Below the pieces are notes generated by a model, which saw nothing but the letters and a program-made list of their open reading frames with translations, did no database searches and was not told the DNA's origin. 13,982 nt of DNA from Phycisphaerae bacterium (lineage in GTDB: Bacteria > Planctomycetota > Phycisphaerae > UBA1845), in the NCBI GenBank assembly GCA_029260155.1, contig JAJDDU010000423.1, forward strand, positions 1 to 13,982, written 5' to 3'. The position numbers and the translations under genes are program-made. This document shows positions 1 through 7,797 of this stretch, one piece after another. Numbering within the stretch: position 1 is the stretch's first letter; every line of letters begins with the position of its first letter.

Positions 1-251
1 CGGACCGGTGGTAGGATGGGGTCGTCGGATGGCTGCGGAAGCGGATCCCCTATTTCGGCCCTCGCGGGGCGACTAACTATCGTCCGTTGCACCACAGCCG
101 ACGTCGCACACCGAGACAGTCCCCCGAGGCCGTCGCGCGGCGGGGGGGGGTGGTCATGGGCGTGCGTCCGCCGACCCTGCGGATGGGCCGCGGTCCTAAC
201 GGCCCATCCGCTTCACGACGCAGTGTTACCTACCAGAATGTCCGTTGTTGA
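1..251. other. 5' flank without a supportable gene
   Basis: I see no gene here. One frame is open from 16 to 261, but its product is Arg/Gly/Ser-rich, has no signal peptide and resembles no family I know. The stretch is GC-rich, with a run of nine G at 142-150 and another of seven G at 261-267. Its only clear structure is the hairpin at 179-211. The sequence just downstream reads as the mature part of a secreted protein, so this flank may be unrelated DNA joined to a truncated gene, or may contain an assembly error. Confidence 0.5.
179..211. other. Perfect 12-bp inverted repeat (hairpin)
   Basis: GCGGATGGGCCG (179-190) and CGGCCCATCCGC (200-211) are exact reverse complements around a 9-nt loop. 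No T-run follows on either strand, so a standard intrinsic terminator is unlikely. It could be a regulatory dyad, a factor-assisted terminator of an upstream gene outside the window, or a small extragenic palindrome. Confidence 0.6.
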
Positions 252-422
252 GAACAAATAGGGGGGGTAGCGGACGCGCAAACGAACAAGAAAGTCAGCT
301 ACGGCGACGGCCCCAACGGGGTCTCGGAGCAGCCGGCGTGCTGCTTTGAATACCCGATCCCGCCGGGGTGCATCGAGGCGGATTGCTGCTACCTCAAGGA
401 CAACTGCGACGACGATCCGAAA
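252..422 (+). other. In-frame coding extension without a start codon
   Basis: This stretch is in frame with the BNR-protein gene and looks coding. It encodes GGVADAQTNKKVSYGDG, then a Cys-rich segment with two CC pairs, then DDDPKMQNETSISV, which runs straight into the gene. GGVADA followed by QTN resembles a signal peptidase I site (A-x-A at ADA). No ATG, GTG, TTG or CTG lies in this frame between the TGA at 249-251 and the ATG at 423. The native N-terminus and hydrophobic signal core are therefore missing, through truncation, frameshift or an assembly fault near the G7 run at 261-267. Confidence 0.6.
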
Positions 423-3224
423 ATGCAGAACGAAACGTCGATAAGCGTAGCGCCGTGGGACGGCTCCATCTTGCTGGGCGCTTGGAACGATGCGTCGGAG
501 CGATACTACGATACGAACCAGGCCTTGGGCCTAGGCGCCTTCGGAATCGGATTCGCCATCTCGCGCGACGCGGGAGCAACCTGGGAGCGGCTGGACACGG
601 CGTTTGATCCCTGCACTACTTCGTGCAACCCGGAATCAACGTGTGATCCGCTTGTCGAGACCTGCTGTTTCGAGACCGGTCACGCCTTCACGCGCCCCGC
701 GGACATGTGCGACGACACCGTTCCGTGGCTCGCCCACTTTGAGGCCGATCCGGCGACGGCCATCGGAGGCAACGGCTACGTCTACCTCGTCGGTCTCACC
801 CAACCCTTCATGTCCAGATTGCAGTGGACCAATCCCACCGCCGGTTGGGTGAACACACTCGTTCCCGTGGGCACACTGGGCGGCATGGTCGACAAGCCGT
901 TTGTCTCAGCCGATCCCGATCCGGCGTACGATACGGTGTACGTGCATTGGGCGACGTTAGACACAAGCACGGGTCTCGGGATTACGCTACTCAGCGCCTC
1001 ACAGAATGCCGGTGACACCTTCCCGCCCACCGAGACCGGGCTCCGGCTGAGTTTCCGCGAAACCCCGCCTCTCTGCGGCAAGAATTTCTGCACGTGGGGG
1101 ACCGCGTCCGTCGTCGGGCCGGGTCCGAACCAGGAACGCTTCGTGCATATCATCTGGCGGCATTGGGGCGGGGTCAATCCGTCCGACCCGGCCGACGAAC
1201 ACATCGACCAGATTCGCTACCGACGCGGAGAATGGGTCAACGGCGATCTGCAGTTCAAGCCGCCGCTGCCCCCGTCACAATCGAATACCTGCGACGATGG
1301 CGACGACTGCGCGGAGGGCATTATCTTCGATCATCCGGAGCCCCCATCCCTCGTCGAGCACTTTGACGAAGGATTCCGCCGCACGCTGGATCACCTGAGC
1401 AAGGGCGCGGCGCATCTCGGCAGACCGACCCCGAATAGCAGCCGACAAGGGCCCACCGGACATCCTTCCATCGCTGTGGACCCCAACCCACCGGACCACT
1501 GCACCCGGGGTGGGAACATCTACGTGGCCTACACGGCCGAGGCCTGGCCGGGCAATTGCACAGGCTGCACCTCCTTCAGCGACCTCGGCTGCACTTCGCC
1601 CGTGTTGGACCGACGCGTTGACACCAACGTCTACGTCGTGCGCGGGAAAGTCGGCTTCGACGACGAAGTGGTCTGGTCCCAGCCCGTCTGTCTAACCTGC
1701 GAAACCGGAACGTGTGCGGAGGAGAACTGTGAGCAATGCAACGATCTCGTCGGTATCACCTGCGGGCAGCATTACCCGTTGCAGTTCTTCCCCTGGGTCG
1801 CGGTGGACGCCCTGGGACGCGTCGGCGTGGCCTACTACGATACGACCGTTGATCCGAATCGCTGTGACATAAACGTCGAATACCAGATCAAGTTCACCTA
1901 TTCGCTCGACGGCGGGATCACCTGGGAGGCGCCCATCACCGTTAGCGACCCTGGCGTGATCTCGCAGACCGGAGCCGATCCAGACGACCCGATTCTCGGA
2001 GGACTTCTGATCTTCGTCGGGGACTACTCGAGCCTGACGGCGGCGGGCGATGGGGAATTCCACCCGCTCTGGATGGATTTGCGAGACTGGGACGGGCGAT
2101 ACCGCACCATCAAGCCTGGTGATATCTACACCGACCTCATCACCGTCAGCGATCCCATCATCGCCATGGGCGACTACGACAAGAACGGTGCGGTCGACCA
2201 AGCCGATCTGGCTGTCCTTGTCAACAACTGCATGTGCTCGACGGACCTCGCGTGTGAGATCTTCGACTTCGACCGCGACGGCAAGATCACAACGATCGAC
2301 CAATGCCTGTTTCACGATTGCGCCACCGCCGCCCTGACCGACCCGCGTCCGCCCTGCTGGGTCTCGGACTGCGTGGTCGATTGCACGGTCTGCATAAAGA
2401 CGTCCGACTGCGCTGATACGGATGAGAACGGCATCCGCGATGACGTCTGTATGTGGTGGGAGTGCTGCGGAACCTGCATGGGCACCGCGACCGCCCACCC
2501 CTCCGACATGGGCAGCCCGTTGGGCGTGTGCGAGCCGGACACCTTCTGCAATCTCAGCGACTTCCTGCTCGCCTTGACCTGCTTTGCAGGCACCAGTATG
2601 TGCGACAGCATCAACATCGACGCGGGCGGACCCCTCGGTTCCTGCGCGCCGGACGGGTTCTGCAACCTGGCCGACGGACTGCACGCCTTGACTTGTCTCC
2701 AGGGGGCGAACCCCTGCACATGCGGTGAATCCGCGCAGGGCTCGGGTCCGCCGGAAGTGGTCGGCGCGACGTCGCTGCGTGTCGTTCGGGCTCCACTCGT
2801 CACCGAAAGTGATACGATTACAGTCCGCGTGTTCACTGAAACCGCTCTGGACGATTTGCAGAGTTACCAGCTGGAGCTGCGCGTCAGCGGGGGAACCAGC
2901 GGGCAGTTTGAGTTGCTCGACATCTTCATCGAGCCGCGTAGCGACTACGTATTCGCGGGGGTAGAGGACAACTTCACCGCGTTCAACGTGAGCACGGGTC
3001 AGATGCTCAGCGGCGGGTCGGACATCGGCGCCGGCGTGCGGACGCGGCCGCATGCGTATCTTGCGACCTACACGTACCGGGCATCCGCCACGGCGACGGG
3101 CGAATTCGTCGTGGACATTCCGCACGATCTGTCCATCGGCGACCAGACGTTTCTCGTCGCATCATTCAACAGGACGATCGAGGTAACCGACAGCACACCG
3201 GCCGTGGTCACTACAACGCCGTGA
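423..3224 (+). CDS. Secreted BNR/Asp-box protein with dockerin-like repeats and cohesin-like domain
   Basis: A 933-residue extracellular protein of the BNR (sialidase-type propeller) class. Three Asp-box-like motifs are visible: SRDAGATW (47-54), SQNAGDTF (193-200) and SLDGGITW (494-501). A dockerin-like pair of calcium loops follows at about 583-640 (DYDKNGAVDQADL and DFDRDGKITTIDQ). Next comes a two-fold Cys-rich repeat at about 698-770 built on C-x-PD-x-FCNL-x-D-x-L-x-ALTC. The last 150 residues resemble the cohesin/CBM2 fold seen at the end of many planctomycete proteins. I see no sialidase active-site signature, so an enzymatic role is not claimed; sugar or protein binding is as likely. 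The ATG at 423 is only the first usable start. Homology-like sequence continues upstream to about 267, so the true N-terminus with its signal peptide is probably lost. Confidence 0.8.
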   Translation: MQNETSISVAPWDGSILLGAWNDASERYYDTNQALGLGAFGIGFAISRDAGATWERLDTAFDPCTTSCNPESTCDPLVETCCFETGHAFTRPADMCDDTVPWLAHFEADPATAIGGNGYVYLVGLTQPFMSRLQWTNPTAGWVNTLVPVGTLGGMVDKPFVSADPDPAYDTVYVHWATLDTSTGLGITLLSASQNAGDTFPPTETGLRLSFRETPPLCGKNFCTWGTASVVGPGPNQERFVHIIWRHWGGVNPSDPADEHIDQIRYRRGEWVNGDLQFKPPLPPSQSNTCDDGDDCAEGIIFDHPEPPSLVEHFDEGFRRTLDHLSKGAAHLGRPTPNSSRQGPTGHPSIAVDPNPPDHCTRGGNIYVAYTAEAWPGNCTGCTSFSDLGCTSPVLDRRVDTNVYVVRGKVGFDDEVVWSQPVCLTCETGTCAEENCEQCNDLVGITCGQHYPLQFFPWVAVDALGRVGVAYYDTTVDPNRCDINVEYQIKFTYSLDGGITWEAPITVSDPGVISQTGADPDDPILGGLLIFVGDYSSLTAAGDGEFHPLWMDLRDWDGRYRTIKPGDIYTDLITVSDPIIAMGDYDKNGAVDQADLAVLVNNCMCSTDLACEIFDFDRDGKITTIDQCLFHDCATAALTDPRPPCWVSDCVVDCTVCIKTSDCADTDENGIRDDVCMWWECCGTCMGTATAHPSDMGSPLGVCEPDTFCNLSDFLLALTCFAGTSMCDSINIDAGGPLGSCAPDGFCNLADGLHALTCLQGANPCTCGESAQGSGPPEVVGATSLRVVRAPLVTESDTITVRVFTETALDDLQSYQLELRVSGGTSGQFELLDIFIEPRSDYVFAGVEDNFTAFNVSTGQMLSGGSDIGAGVRTRPHAYLATYTYRASATATGEFVVDIPHDLSIGDQTFLVASFNRTIEVTDSTPAVVTTTP

Positions 3225-3239
3225 GGTATTCTTTGGTAG

Positions 3240-3256
3240 GGCGGGTTTCACCCGCC
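3240..3256. repeat. Short extragenic palindrome GGCGGGT-TTC-ACCCGCC
   Basis: A 7-bp stem with a 3-nt loop lies just ahead of the ribosome-binding site of the first FG-GAP gene. The core GGCGGGTnnnACCCGCC recurs at 13163-13181 with loop GCG, which suggests a dispersed REP-like element. Its right arm overlaps the direct repeat used in the downstream gene duplication. Confidence 0.6.
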
Positions 3257-3262
3257 GCAACT

Positions 3263-3268
3263 GGAGGT
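3263..3268 (+). promoter_or_regulatory. Shine-Dalgarno GGAGGT for first FG-GAP gene
   Basis: A strong GGAGGT sits 8 nt before the ATG at 3277 and fixes that start over the nearby in-frame ATG at 3286. The surrounding AACTGGAGGTGTC is repeated before the second copy at 5021, so it belongs to the duplicated unit. Confidence 0.85.
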
Positions 3269-3276
3269 GTCCAGAC

Positions 3277-5004
3277 ATGTCACTCATGAATAACAGAAGT
3301 ACCGTTGTTGGCGCGCTGCTTGCCTGTCTATTCGTCGCTCTACCCTGCGCGGGCCAGTTTCCGGCGGTGGTGAACGTCGATGCGTTCGACGGGCGCGACG
3401 GGTTCACCGTGCGCGGGAACGTACTGCGGGACATGGGTATTTTCGCCGACGGGTTGGGGGACGTCAACGCTGACGGGGTGGACGACGTAGCCTGCGGGGG
3501 CTTGGGGAACGAATACGCGCGCGGGATCACGCGCGTATTCTTCGGCGGCAGCGACATAGGGCGCGACGGGCTGTGGAACGTGGAAGAGCTCAACGGCAGA
3601 AACGGCTTTCACATCCCGGGAATCTTCAACGGCGACGGCGCCGCGCGGGTGTCCCCCGCTGGGGACTTCAACAACGACGGTATCGCCGATATCCTCATCG
3701 GCGCGTCCAGCGCGAGCCCCGCAGGCGTTGCGATCGCGGGGGCAGCCTTTGTGATCTACGGGAAGCCCCAACTCGGCGTCGGAGGCTCCTTTCACCTGCT
3801 CAACCTCGATGGATCGAACGGTTTCGCGATCTACGGGAGTTACCACTTCGGCGGGCTCGCGGTGCGTGTCGCCCACGTGGGCGATTTCAACCGGGACGGC
3901 GTCTCCGACATCGCCGTGTCCTGCCCCGGCGCCGACCCCGACGGCCGGTTCAACGCGGGACAGGTGTACCTCCTCTTCGGCGGCAGAGGCATGGGCGAAT
4001 CGGGGAGCATCACGCTACCGGCCGATCTGACGCCGAAGCTGGGGATCATCTTCAACGGGATCGCTGCCGGCGATTTCCTCTCGGGCGTGAGCACTGCCGG
4101 CGACTTCAACGGCGACGGCTGGGTGGACCTGCTGGTTCGCGGCTCCGACGTCGAGCCGGAACCAGGCGCCGAGGGCGAGATCTACGTCGTCTACGGCGGG
4201 CCCGAGCTCATCGGGCGCGGCGTCTTCGAGTTGGCCGACCTCAACGGAACCAACGGTTTCCGCATCACCGGCCCAGCATACCACGACGGCATCCACACGA
4301 CCGAGACCGGGGCATATATGGCTGGCGTGGGTGACATAAACCGTGACGGCTTCGACGATATAGCGATGGAGGTCGACCAGCCCCCAGCCGGTGACTATGT
4401 CGCGGTGGTCTTCGGTGGGTCAAAGATCGCGCGGTCCGGCGCGTTCCACGTGGATGACCTCGATGGCAGCAACGGGTTTGCCGCTCTTCTTGCGTCGGGA
4501 GCAGGAGGTCGCACGCGCGTCGGTCCTGCGGGCGATCTGAATCACGACGGCATCGACGACTTGTTCGTGCAAGTCAACACAACGCACGTTGTGCTCGGTT
4601 CCCCGGGCCTCGGAAGCAGTGGAATCATAGAACTCGATACGCTCGACGGGCGGGATGGGTTTAAGCTAGCTCCCGTGGGGGCCAACGACCTCTCGTACGC
4701 CGGTGACGTCAACAACGACGGGCTCGGCGACGCCGTGATGGCTGTGGGATTCTATGCCCCGGACGACCACGGTCAGCCGATGGACGTGGGCGCGATGCAA
4801 GTCCTCTTCGGCCGTCGAATGGGGGACGGGGATCTGGACGCGGACATCGATCTAGCCGACTTCGCCCGCTTCCAAGCCTGCTTCGGCCAAACCGAGGGCG
4901 GCGACGTGCCCGACGAATGTCAGCCGTTCGACATCGACAAGGACAACGACGTCGACGTGACCGACTTCGCCGCGTTCCAAGAACTCCTCGCCACCCCGCC
5001 GTAA
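3277..5004 (+). CDS. FG-GAP seven-bladed propeller protein with C-terminal dockerin (copy 1)
   Basis: A 575-residue secreted protein. It has an N-terminal signal peptide (hydrophobic about 9-22, likely cut near CAG/Q27). Seven calcium loops of the form D-x-N-x-DG-x-x-D begin at about residues 62, 130, 203, 276, 353, 420 and 477, matching an integrin-alpha-type seven-bladed beta-propeller. Between them recurs a phrase like LDG-x-x-GF (for example LDGSNGF, LNGTNGF), one per blade, with one degenerate copy near 245. From about residue 515 two dockerin-type loops follow (GDLDADIDLADFARFQ and FDIDKDNDVDVTDFAAFQ), suited to docking onto a cohesin. The neighbour at 423 carries a cohesin-like domain. 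No catalytic motif is visible; a binding or surface-display role is inferred. It ends in a TAA that probably arose at a duplication junction. Confidence 0.88.
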   Translation: MSLMNNRSTVVGALLACLFVALPCAGQFPAVVNVDAFDGRDGFTVRGNVLRDMGIFADGLGDVNADGVDDVACGGLGNEYARGITRVFFGGSDIGRDGLWNVEELNGRNGFHIPGIFNGDGAARVSPAGDFNNDGIADILIGASSASPAGVAIAGAAFVIYGKPQLGVGGSFHLLNLDGSNGFAIYGSYHFGGLAVRVAHVGDFNRDGVSDIAVSCPGADPDGRFNAGQVYLLFGGRGMGESGSITLPADLTPKLGIIFNGIAAGDFLSGVSTAGDFNGDGWVDLLVRGSDVEPEPGAEGEIYVVYGGPELIGRGVFELADLNGTNGFRITGPAYHDGIHTTETGAYMAGVGDINRDGFDDIAMEVDQPPAGDYVAVVFGGSKIARSGAFHVDDLDGSNGFAALLASGAGGRTRVGPAGDLNHDGIDDLFVQVNTTHVVLGSPGLGSSGIIELDTLDGRDGFKLAPVGANDLSYAGDVNNDGLGDAVMAVGFYAPDDHGQPMDVGAMQVLFGRRMGDGDLDADIDLADFARFQACFGQTEGGDVPDECQPFDIDKDNDVDVTDFAAFQELLATPP

Positions 5005-5006
5005 CT

Positions 5007-5012
5007 GGAGGT
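5007..5012 (+). promoter_or_regulatory. Shine-Dalgarno GGAGGT for second FG-GAP gene
   Basis: GGAGGT lies 8 nt before the ATG at 5021, inside the 16-bp gap after the previous stop. The spacing is the same as for copy 1, so both paralogues inherited one translation signal. The gap leaves no room for a separate promoter, so copy 2 is probably co-transcribed with copy 1. Confidence 0.85.
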
Positions 5013-5020
5013 GTCTAGAC

Positions 5021-6760
5021 ATGTCACTGAAAACTGAACGGACAATCGTCGGAGCGCTGCTTGCGTGTGCATGGGTCGCGCTGCCCTGCGCGGGCCAGTT
5101 TCCGTCCATCGTGAACGTCGAGGCGTTCGACGGGCGCGACGGGTTCACCGTGCGCGGGAACGTACTGCGGGACATGGGTATTTTCGCCGACGGGTTGGGG
5201 GACGTTAACGCCGACGGGGTGGACGACGTAGCCTGCGGGGGCTGGGGGAACGAATACGCGCGCGGGATCACGCGCGTGTTCTTCGGAGGCAGCGACATAG
5301 GGCGCGACGGGCTGTGGAACGTGGAAGAGCTCAACGGCCGGAACGGCTTTCACATCCCGGGAATCTTCAACGGCGACGGCGCCGCGCGGGTGTCCCCCGC
5401 CGGGGACTTCAACAACGACGGCATCGCCGATATCCTGATCGGCGCGTCCAGCGCGAGCCCCGCAGGCGTTGCGATCGCGGGGGCGGCCTTTGTGATCTAC
5501 GGGAAGCCCCAACTCGGCGTCGGAGGCTCCTTTCACCTGCTCAACCTCGACGGATCGAACGGCTTCGCGATCTACGGGAGCTACCACTTCGGCGGGCTCG
5601 CGGTGCGTGTCGCCCACGTGGGCGATTTCAACCGGGACGGCGTCTCCGACATCGCCGTCTCGTGCCCCGGCGCCGACCCCGACGGCCGGTTCAACGCGGG
5701 CCAGGTGTACCTCCTCTTCGGCGGGCAACGCCTAGGCGAATCGGGGAGCATCACGCTACCCGCCGATCTGACGCCGAAACTGGGGATCGCGTTCAACGGC
5801 ATCACCTCCGGCGATTTTCTCGCGGGCGTGAGCGCTGCCGGGGACTTCAACGGTGACGGCTGGGTGGACCTACTCCTGCACGGCGCCGACGTAGCGACGC
5901 AACCCGGCGCCGAAGGCGAGGTCTACGTCGTCTACGGCGGACCCAAGCTCATCGAGCGCGGCGTCTTCGAGCTGGCCGACCTCGACGGAACCAACGGTTT
6001 CCGCATCACCGGCCCGGCGTACCACGGACCGTATAATCTCTCGATCGAGACCGGGTTCTATCTGACCGGAGTGGGCGACATCAACGACGACGGCTTCGAC
6101 GACATCGCTTTCGCGGGCGACGAGCTTGTCCCCGGCGCCGGGGACTCCGTCGCGGTCATTTTCGGCGGACCCGCGGTTGCGCCGACCGGGCGCTTTCAAC
6201 TAAGGGAGATAGACGGAACGAACGGGTTCGCGCTGGTGAGAGGTGCCGGTTCGGGAGCGATCTCACGTCCGGGACCCGCCGGAGACATCAACCACGACGG
6301 CGTCGACGACCTGTTCGTGCAAGTCAACACAACGCACGTTGTGCTCGGTTCCCCGGGCCTCGGAAGCAGTGGAATCATCGAGCTCGATACGCTCGACGGG
6401 CGGGATGGGTTTAAGCTAGCTCCCGTGGGGGCAAACGACCTCTCGTACGCGGGTGACGTCAACAACGACGGGCTCGGCGACGCCGTGATGGCTGTAGGGT
6501 TCTATGCCCCGGACGGCAACGGTCAGCCAACGGACGTGGGCGCGTTGCAAGTCGTCTTCGGCCGTCGGATGGGGGACGGGGATTTGGACGCGGACATCGA
6601 CTTGGCCGACTTCGCCGGGTTCCAAGCCTGTTTCGGCCAACCCGAGGGCGGCGACGTGCCCGACGAATGTCAGCCGTTCGACTTCGACAAGAACAACGAC
6701 GTCGACCTCACCGACTTCGCCGCGTTCCAAGAACTCTTCGCCACCCCGCCGCAGGCGTGA
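5021..6760 (+). CDS. FG-GAP seven-bladed propeller protein with C-terminal dockerin (copy 2)
   Basis: A 579-residue paralogue of the preceding gene with the same plan: signal peptide, seven calcium-binding FG-GAP loops, then a dockerin pair (GDLDADIDLADFAGFQ and FDFDKNNDVDLTDFAAFQ). Residues about 38-230 are almost identical to copy 1, with a single Leu-to-Trp change near residue 80, and so is the segment around sixth-blade loop to seventh blade. Blades four to six differ widely, with small length changes (for example YHGPYNLSIETGFYL against YHDGIHTTETGAYM). This pattern suggests purifying selection or gene conversion on the ends and diversification of one face. The C-terminus, ATPPQA then TGA, probably preserves the ancestral end of the gene. 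Confidence 0.88.
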   Translation: MSLKTERTIVGALLACAWVALPCAGQFPSIVNVEAFDGRDGFTVRGNVLRDMGIFADGLGDVNADGVDDVACGGWGNEYARGITRVFFGGSDIGRDGLWNVEELNGRNGFHIPGIFNGDGAARVSPAGDFNNDGIADILIGASSASPAGVAIAGAAFVIYGKPQLGVGGSFHLLNLDGSNGFAIYGSYHFGGLAVRVAHVGDFNRDGVSDIAVSCPGADPDGRFNAGQVYLLFGGQRLGESGSITLPADLTPKLGIAFNGITSGDFLAGVSAAGDFNGDGWVDLLLHGADVATQPGAEGEVYVVYGGPKLIERGVFELADLDGTNGFRITGPAYHGPYNLSIETGFYLTGVGDINDDGFDDIAFAGDELVPGAGDSVAVIFGGPAVAPTGRFQLREIDGTNGFALVRGAGSGAISRPGPAGDINHDGVDDLFVQVNTTHVVLGSPGLGSSGIIELDTLDGRDGFKLAPVGANDLSYAGDVNNDGLGDAVMAVGFYAPDGNGQPTDVGALQVVFGRRMGDGDLDADIDLADFAGFQACFGQPEGGDVPDECQPFDFDKNNDVDLTDFAAFQELFATPPQA

Positions 6761-6873
6761 TGGAGTGCGTAGCGACGCGCTTGGTGTGGTCCAACCGTAC
6801 ACACGGTCAAGACGTCAAGGGGGCCGCCGAGAACGGACTTACAGGCTCAAACCGGCGGTGAGGGTGGGCGGAC

Positions 6874-6902
6874 TTGCAAAATCGGACATCCTCTGTGATA
6901 AT
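6874..6902 (+). promoter_or_regulatory. Sigma70-type promoter for the zinc-ribbon gene
   Basis: TTGCAA (6874-6879) and GATAAT (6897-6902) are separated by exactly 17 nt. Each is a good match to the -35 and -10 consensus, and they stand out in a GC-rich context. Transcription would begin near 6909, giving a leader of about 50 nt before the zinc-ribbon gene. Confidence 0.7.
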
Positions 6903-6926
6903 GAGAGGGGCGTTGCTCGCTGGGGA

Positions 6927-6945
6927 AGCGACGACCGTGGTCGCT
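6927..6945 (+). other. Small leader hairpin before the zinc-ribbon gene
   Basis: AGCGAC (6927-6932) pairs with GTCGCT (6940-6945) across a 7-nt loop, between the predicted transcription start and the GGGAG ribosome-binding site at 6952-6956. It may affect mRNA stability or translation, but a 6-bp stem could be chance. Confidence 0.3.
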
Positions 6946-6958
6946 CAGTACGGGAGTC

Positions 6959-7699
6959 ATGATGGGGGCAACCCTCGACGCACTGCACGCACTTCAAGAA
7001 ATTGAACACAAGCTGGCAACCATTCGTGGCAAAGCCGACGCCAAGCGCCGACAGATTCGCATCCACGCGCGTGCCATCGCTAAGAAAGAGGCGCTCATCG
7101 AAGAGAAGCGTCAGTCCATCCAGCAAAGCCAGATGGAGGTCGACCGCATCGATCTCGATGTCCAGACCAAAGAGGCAGAGCTTTCCAAGCACCGCGAGGC
7201 GCTGAACGCAGCCAAGACCAACAAGGAATACGCGGCCATCCTGACCGCGATCAACACCGAAAAAGCAGACAACACCAAGCAGGAGAGCAGACAGCTTGAG
7301 CTGATGGCGACGGTGGATTCGCTACGGGCTGAGTGCGAAGAGATCGTGGTGGAACGAGAACGCGTCGCCGGACGCGAGGCGGAAACCGAACGCGCGCTGC
7401 AGGCCTATCTGGACGGGTCCGCCGCAGAGGTCGGCCGCCTGGAAGGGATGCGCGACGATACGGCGAAGGGCGTTCCCCCCAGCGTCTTGTCGGTGTTTCA
7501 GCGCATCGCCGAGCGTCACGACGCGGAGGCAATGGCAGAGGTGCTCGTGCTAAACGTCAAGCGCGGGGAATACGCTTGCGGCGGATGCAACATGGCGATG
7601 ACTCTCCAGCAAGTGATCGGTTGCAAAGAGCGAGACGACCTTGTTCTTTGTGATTCTTGCGGCCGGATCCTTTATGTCGGCCCGGACGGTGTTCTCTAG
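6959..7699 (+). CDS. Coiled-coil C4-type zinc-ribbon protein (zf-RING_7 / DUF164 family)
   Basis: 246 residues: a long charged helical region (about 10-175), typical of an antiparallel coiled-coil hairpin, followed by a C-terminal zinc ribbon. Cys pairs C207-x-x-C210 and C231-x-x-C234 supply four zinc ligands; C222 between them is extra. The AKTNKEYAAILTAI stretch near 85-98 matches the conserved N-T/N-K-E-Y-x-A-L turn of this family, whose members include mycobacterial Rv2229c and Helicobacter HP0958. HP0958 is linked to flagellar biogenesis and RNA binding; the role here is unknown. Two ATGs are adjacent. The GGGAG at 6952-6956 is 2 nt from 6959 but 5 nt from 6962, so the second ATG is the likelier start. 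The gene has its own promoter. Confidence 0.85.
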   Translation: MMGATLDALHALQEIEHKLATIRGKADAKRRQIRIHARAIAKKEALIEEKRQSIQQSQMEVDRIDLDVQTKEAELSKHREALNAAKTNKEYAAILTAINTEKADNTKQESRQLELMATVDSLRAECEEIVVERERVAGREAETERALQAYLDGSAAEVGRLEGMRDDTAKGVPPSVLSVFQRIAERHDAEAMAEVLVLNVKRGEYACGGCNMAMTLQQVIGCKERDDLVLCDSCGRILYVGPDGVL

Positions 7700-7797
7700 A
7701 CCAGTGCCGGAGCACCCCCTTGGCTGAATGACTCAACCGCCAATCGCGCGATGGCCGATATCATCTCAAGTCAACTTGGTTCGGGAGGGGCGATGGC

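Larger units (their letters stand above)
3251..6744 (+). repeat. Tandem gene duplication, two units of 1744 and 1750 bp
   Basis: Unit 1 is 3251-4994 and unit 2 is 4995-6744. The boundaries are marked by CCCGCCGCA at 3251-3259, CCCGCCGTA at 4995-5003 and CCCGCCGCA at 6745-6753. Each unit carries its own ribosome-binding site and one FG-GAP/dockerin gene. The junction joins the end of the gene to the sequence that lies upstream of copy 1. Confidence 0.8.

Noticed and set aside
249..251. TGA read as selenocysteine so that the BNR gene would start at ATG 156
   Set aside because: The peptide from 156 to 248 is Arg/Pro-rich with no signal peptide, and no SECIS-like hairpin follows the TGA.
1692..3125. 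A 477-residue open frame on the minus strand
   Set aside because: It is the antisense shadow of the BNR-protein gene; its product is Arg/Val/Ala-rich without a motif, while the plus strand has Asp-boxes, dockerin loops and a cohesin-like end.
3162..5334. Two minus-strand frames (3162-3593 and 4852-5334) sharing the same N-terminus MSSSTFHSPSRPMS
   Set aside because: The identity only reflects the duplicated FG-GAP genes on the other strand; the products are low-complexity shadows.
6794..6807. ACCGT-ACAC-ACGGT hairpin as a terminator after the second FG-GAP gene
   Set aside because: The stem is only 5 bp and no T-run follows.
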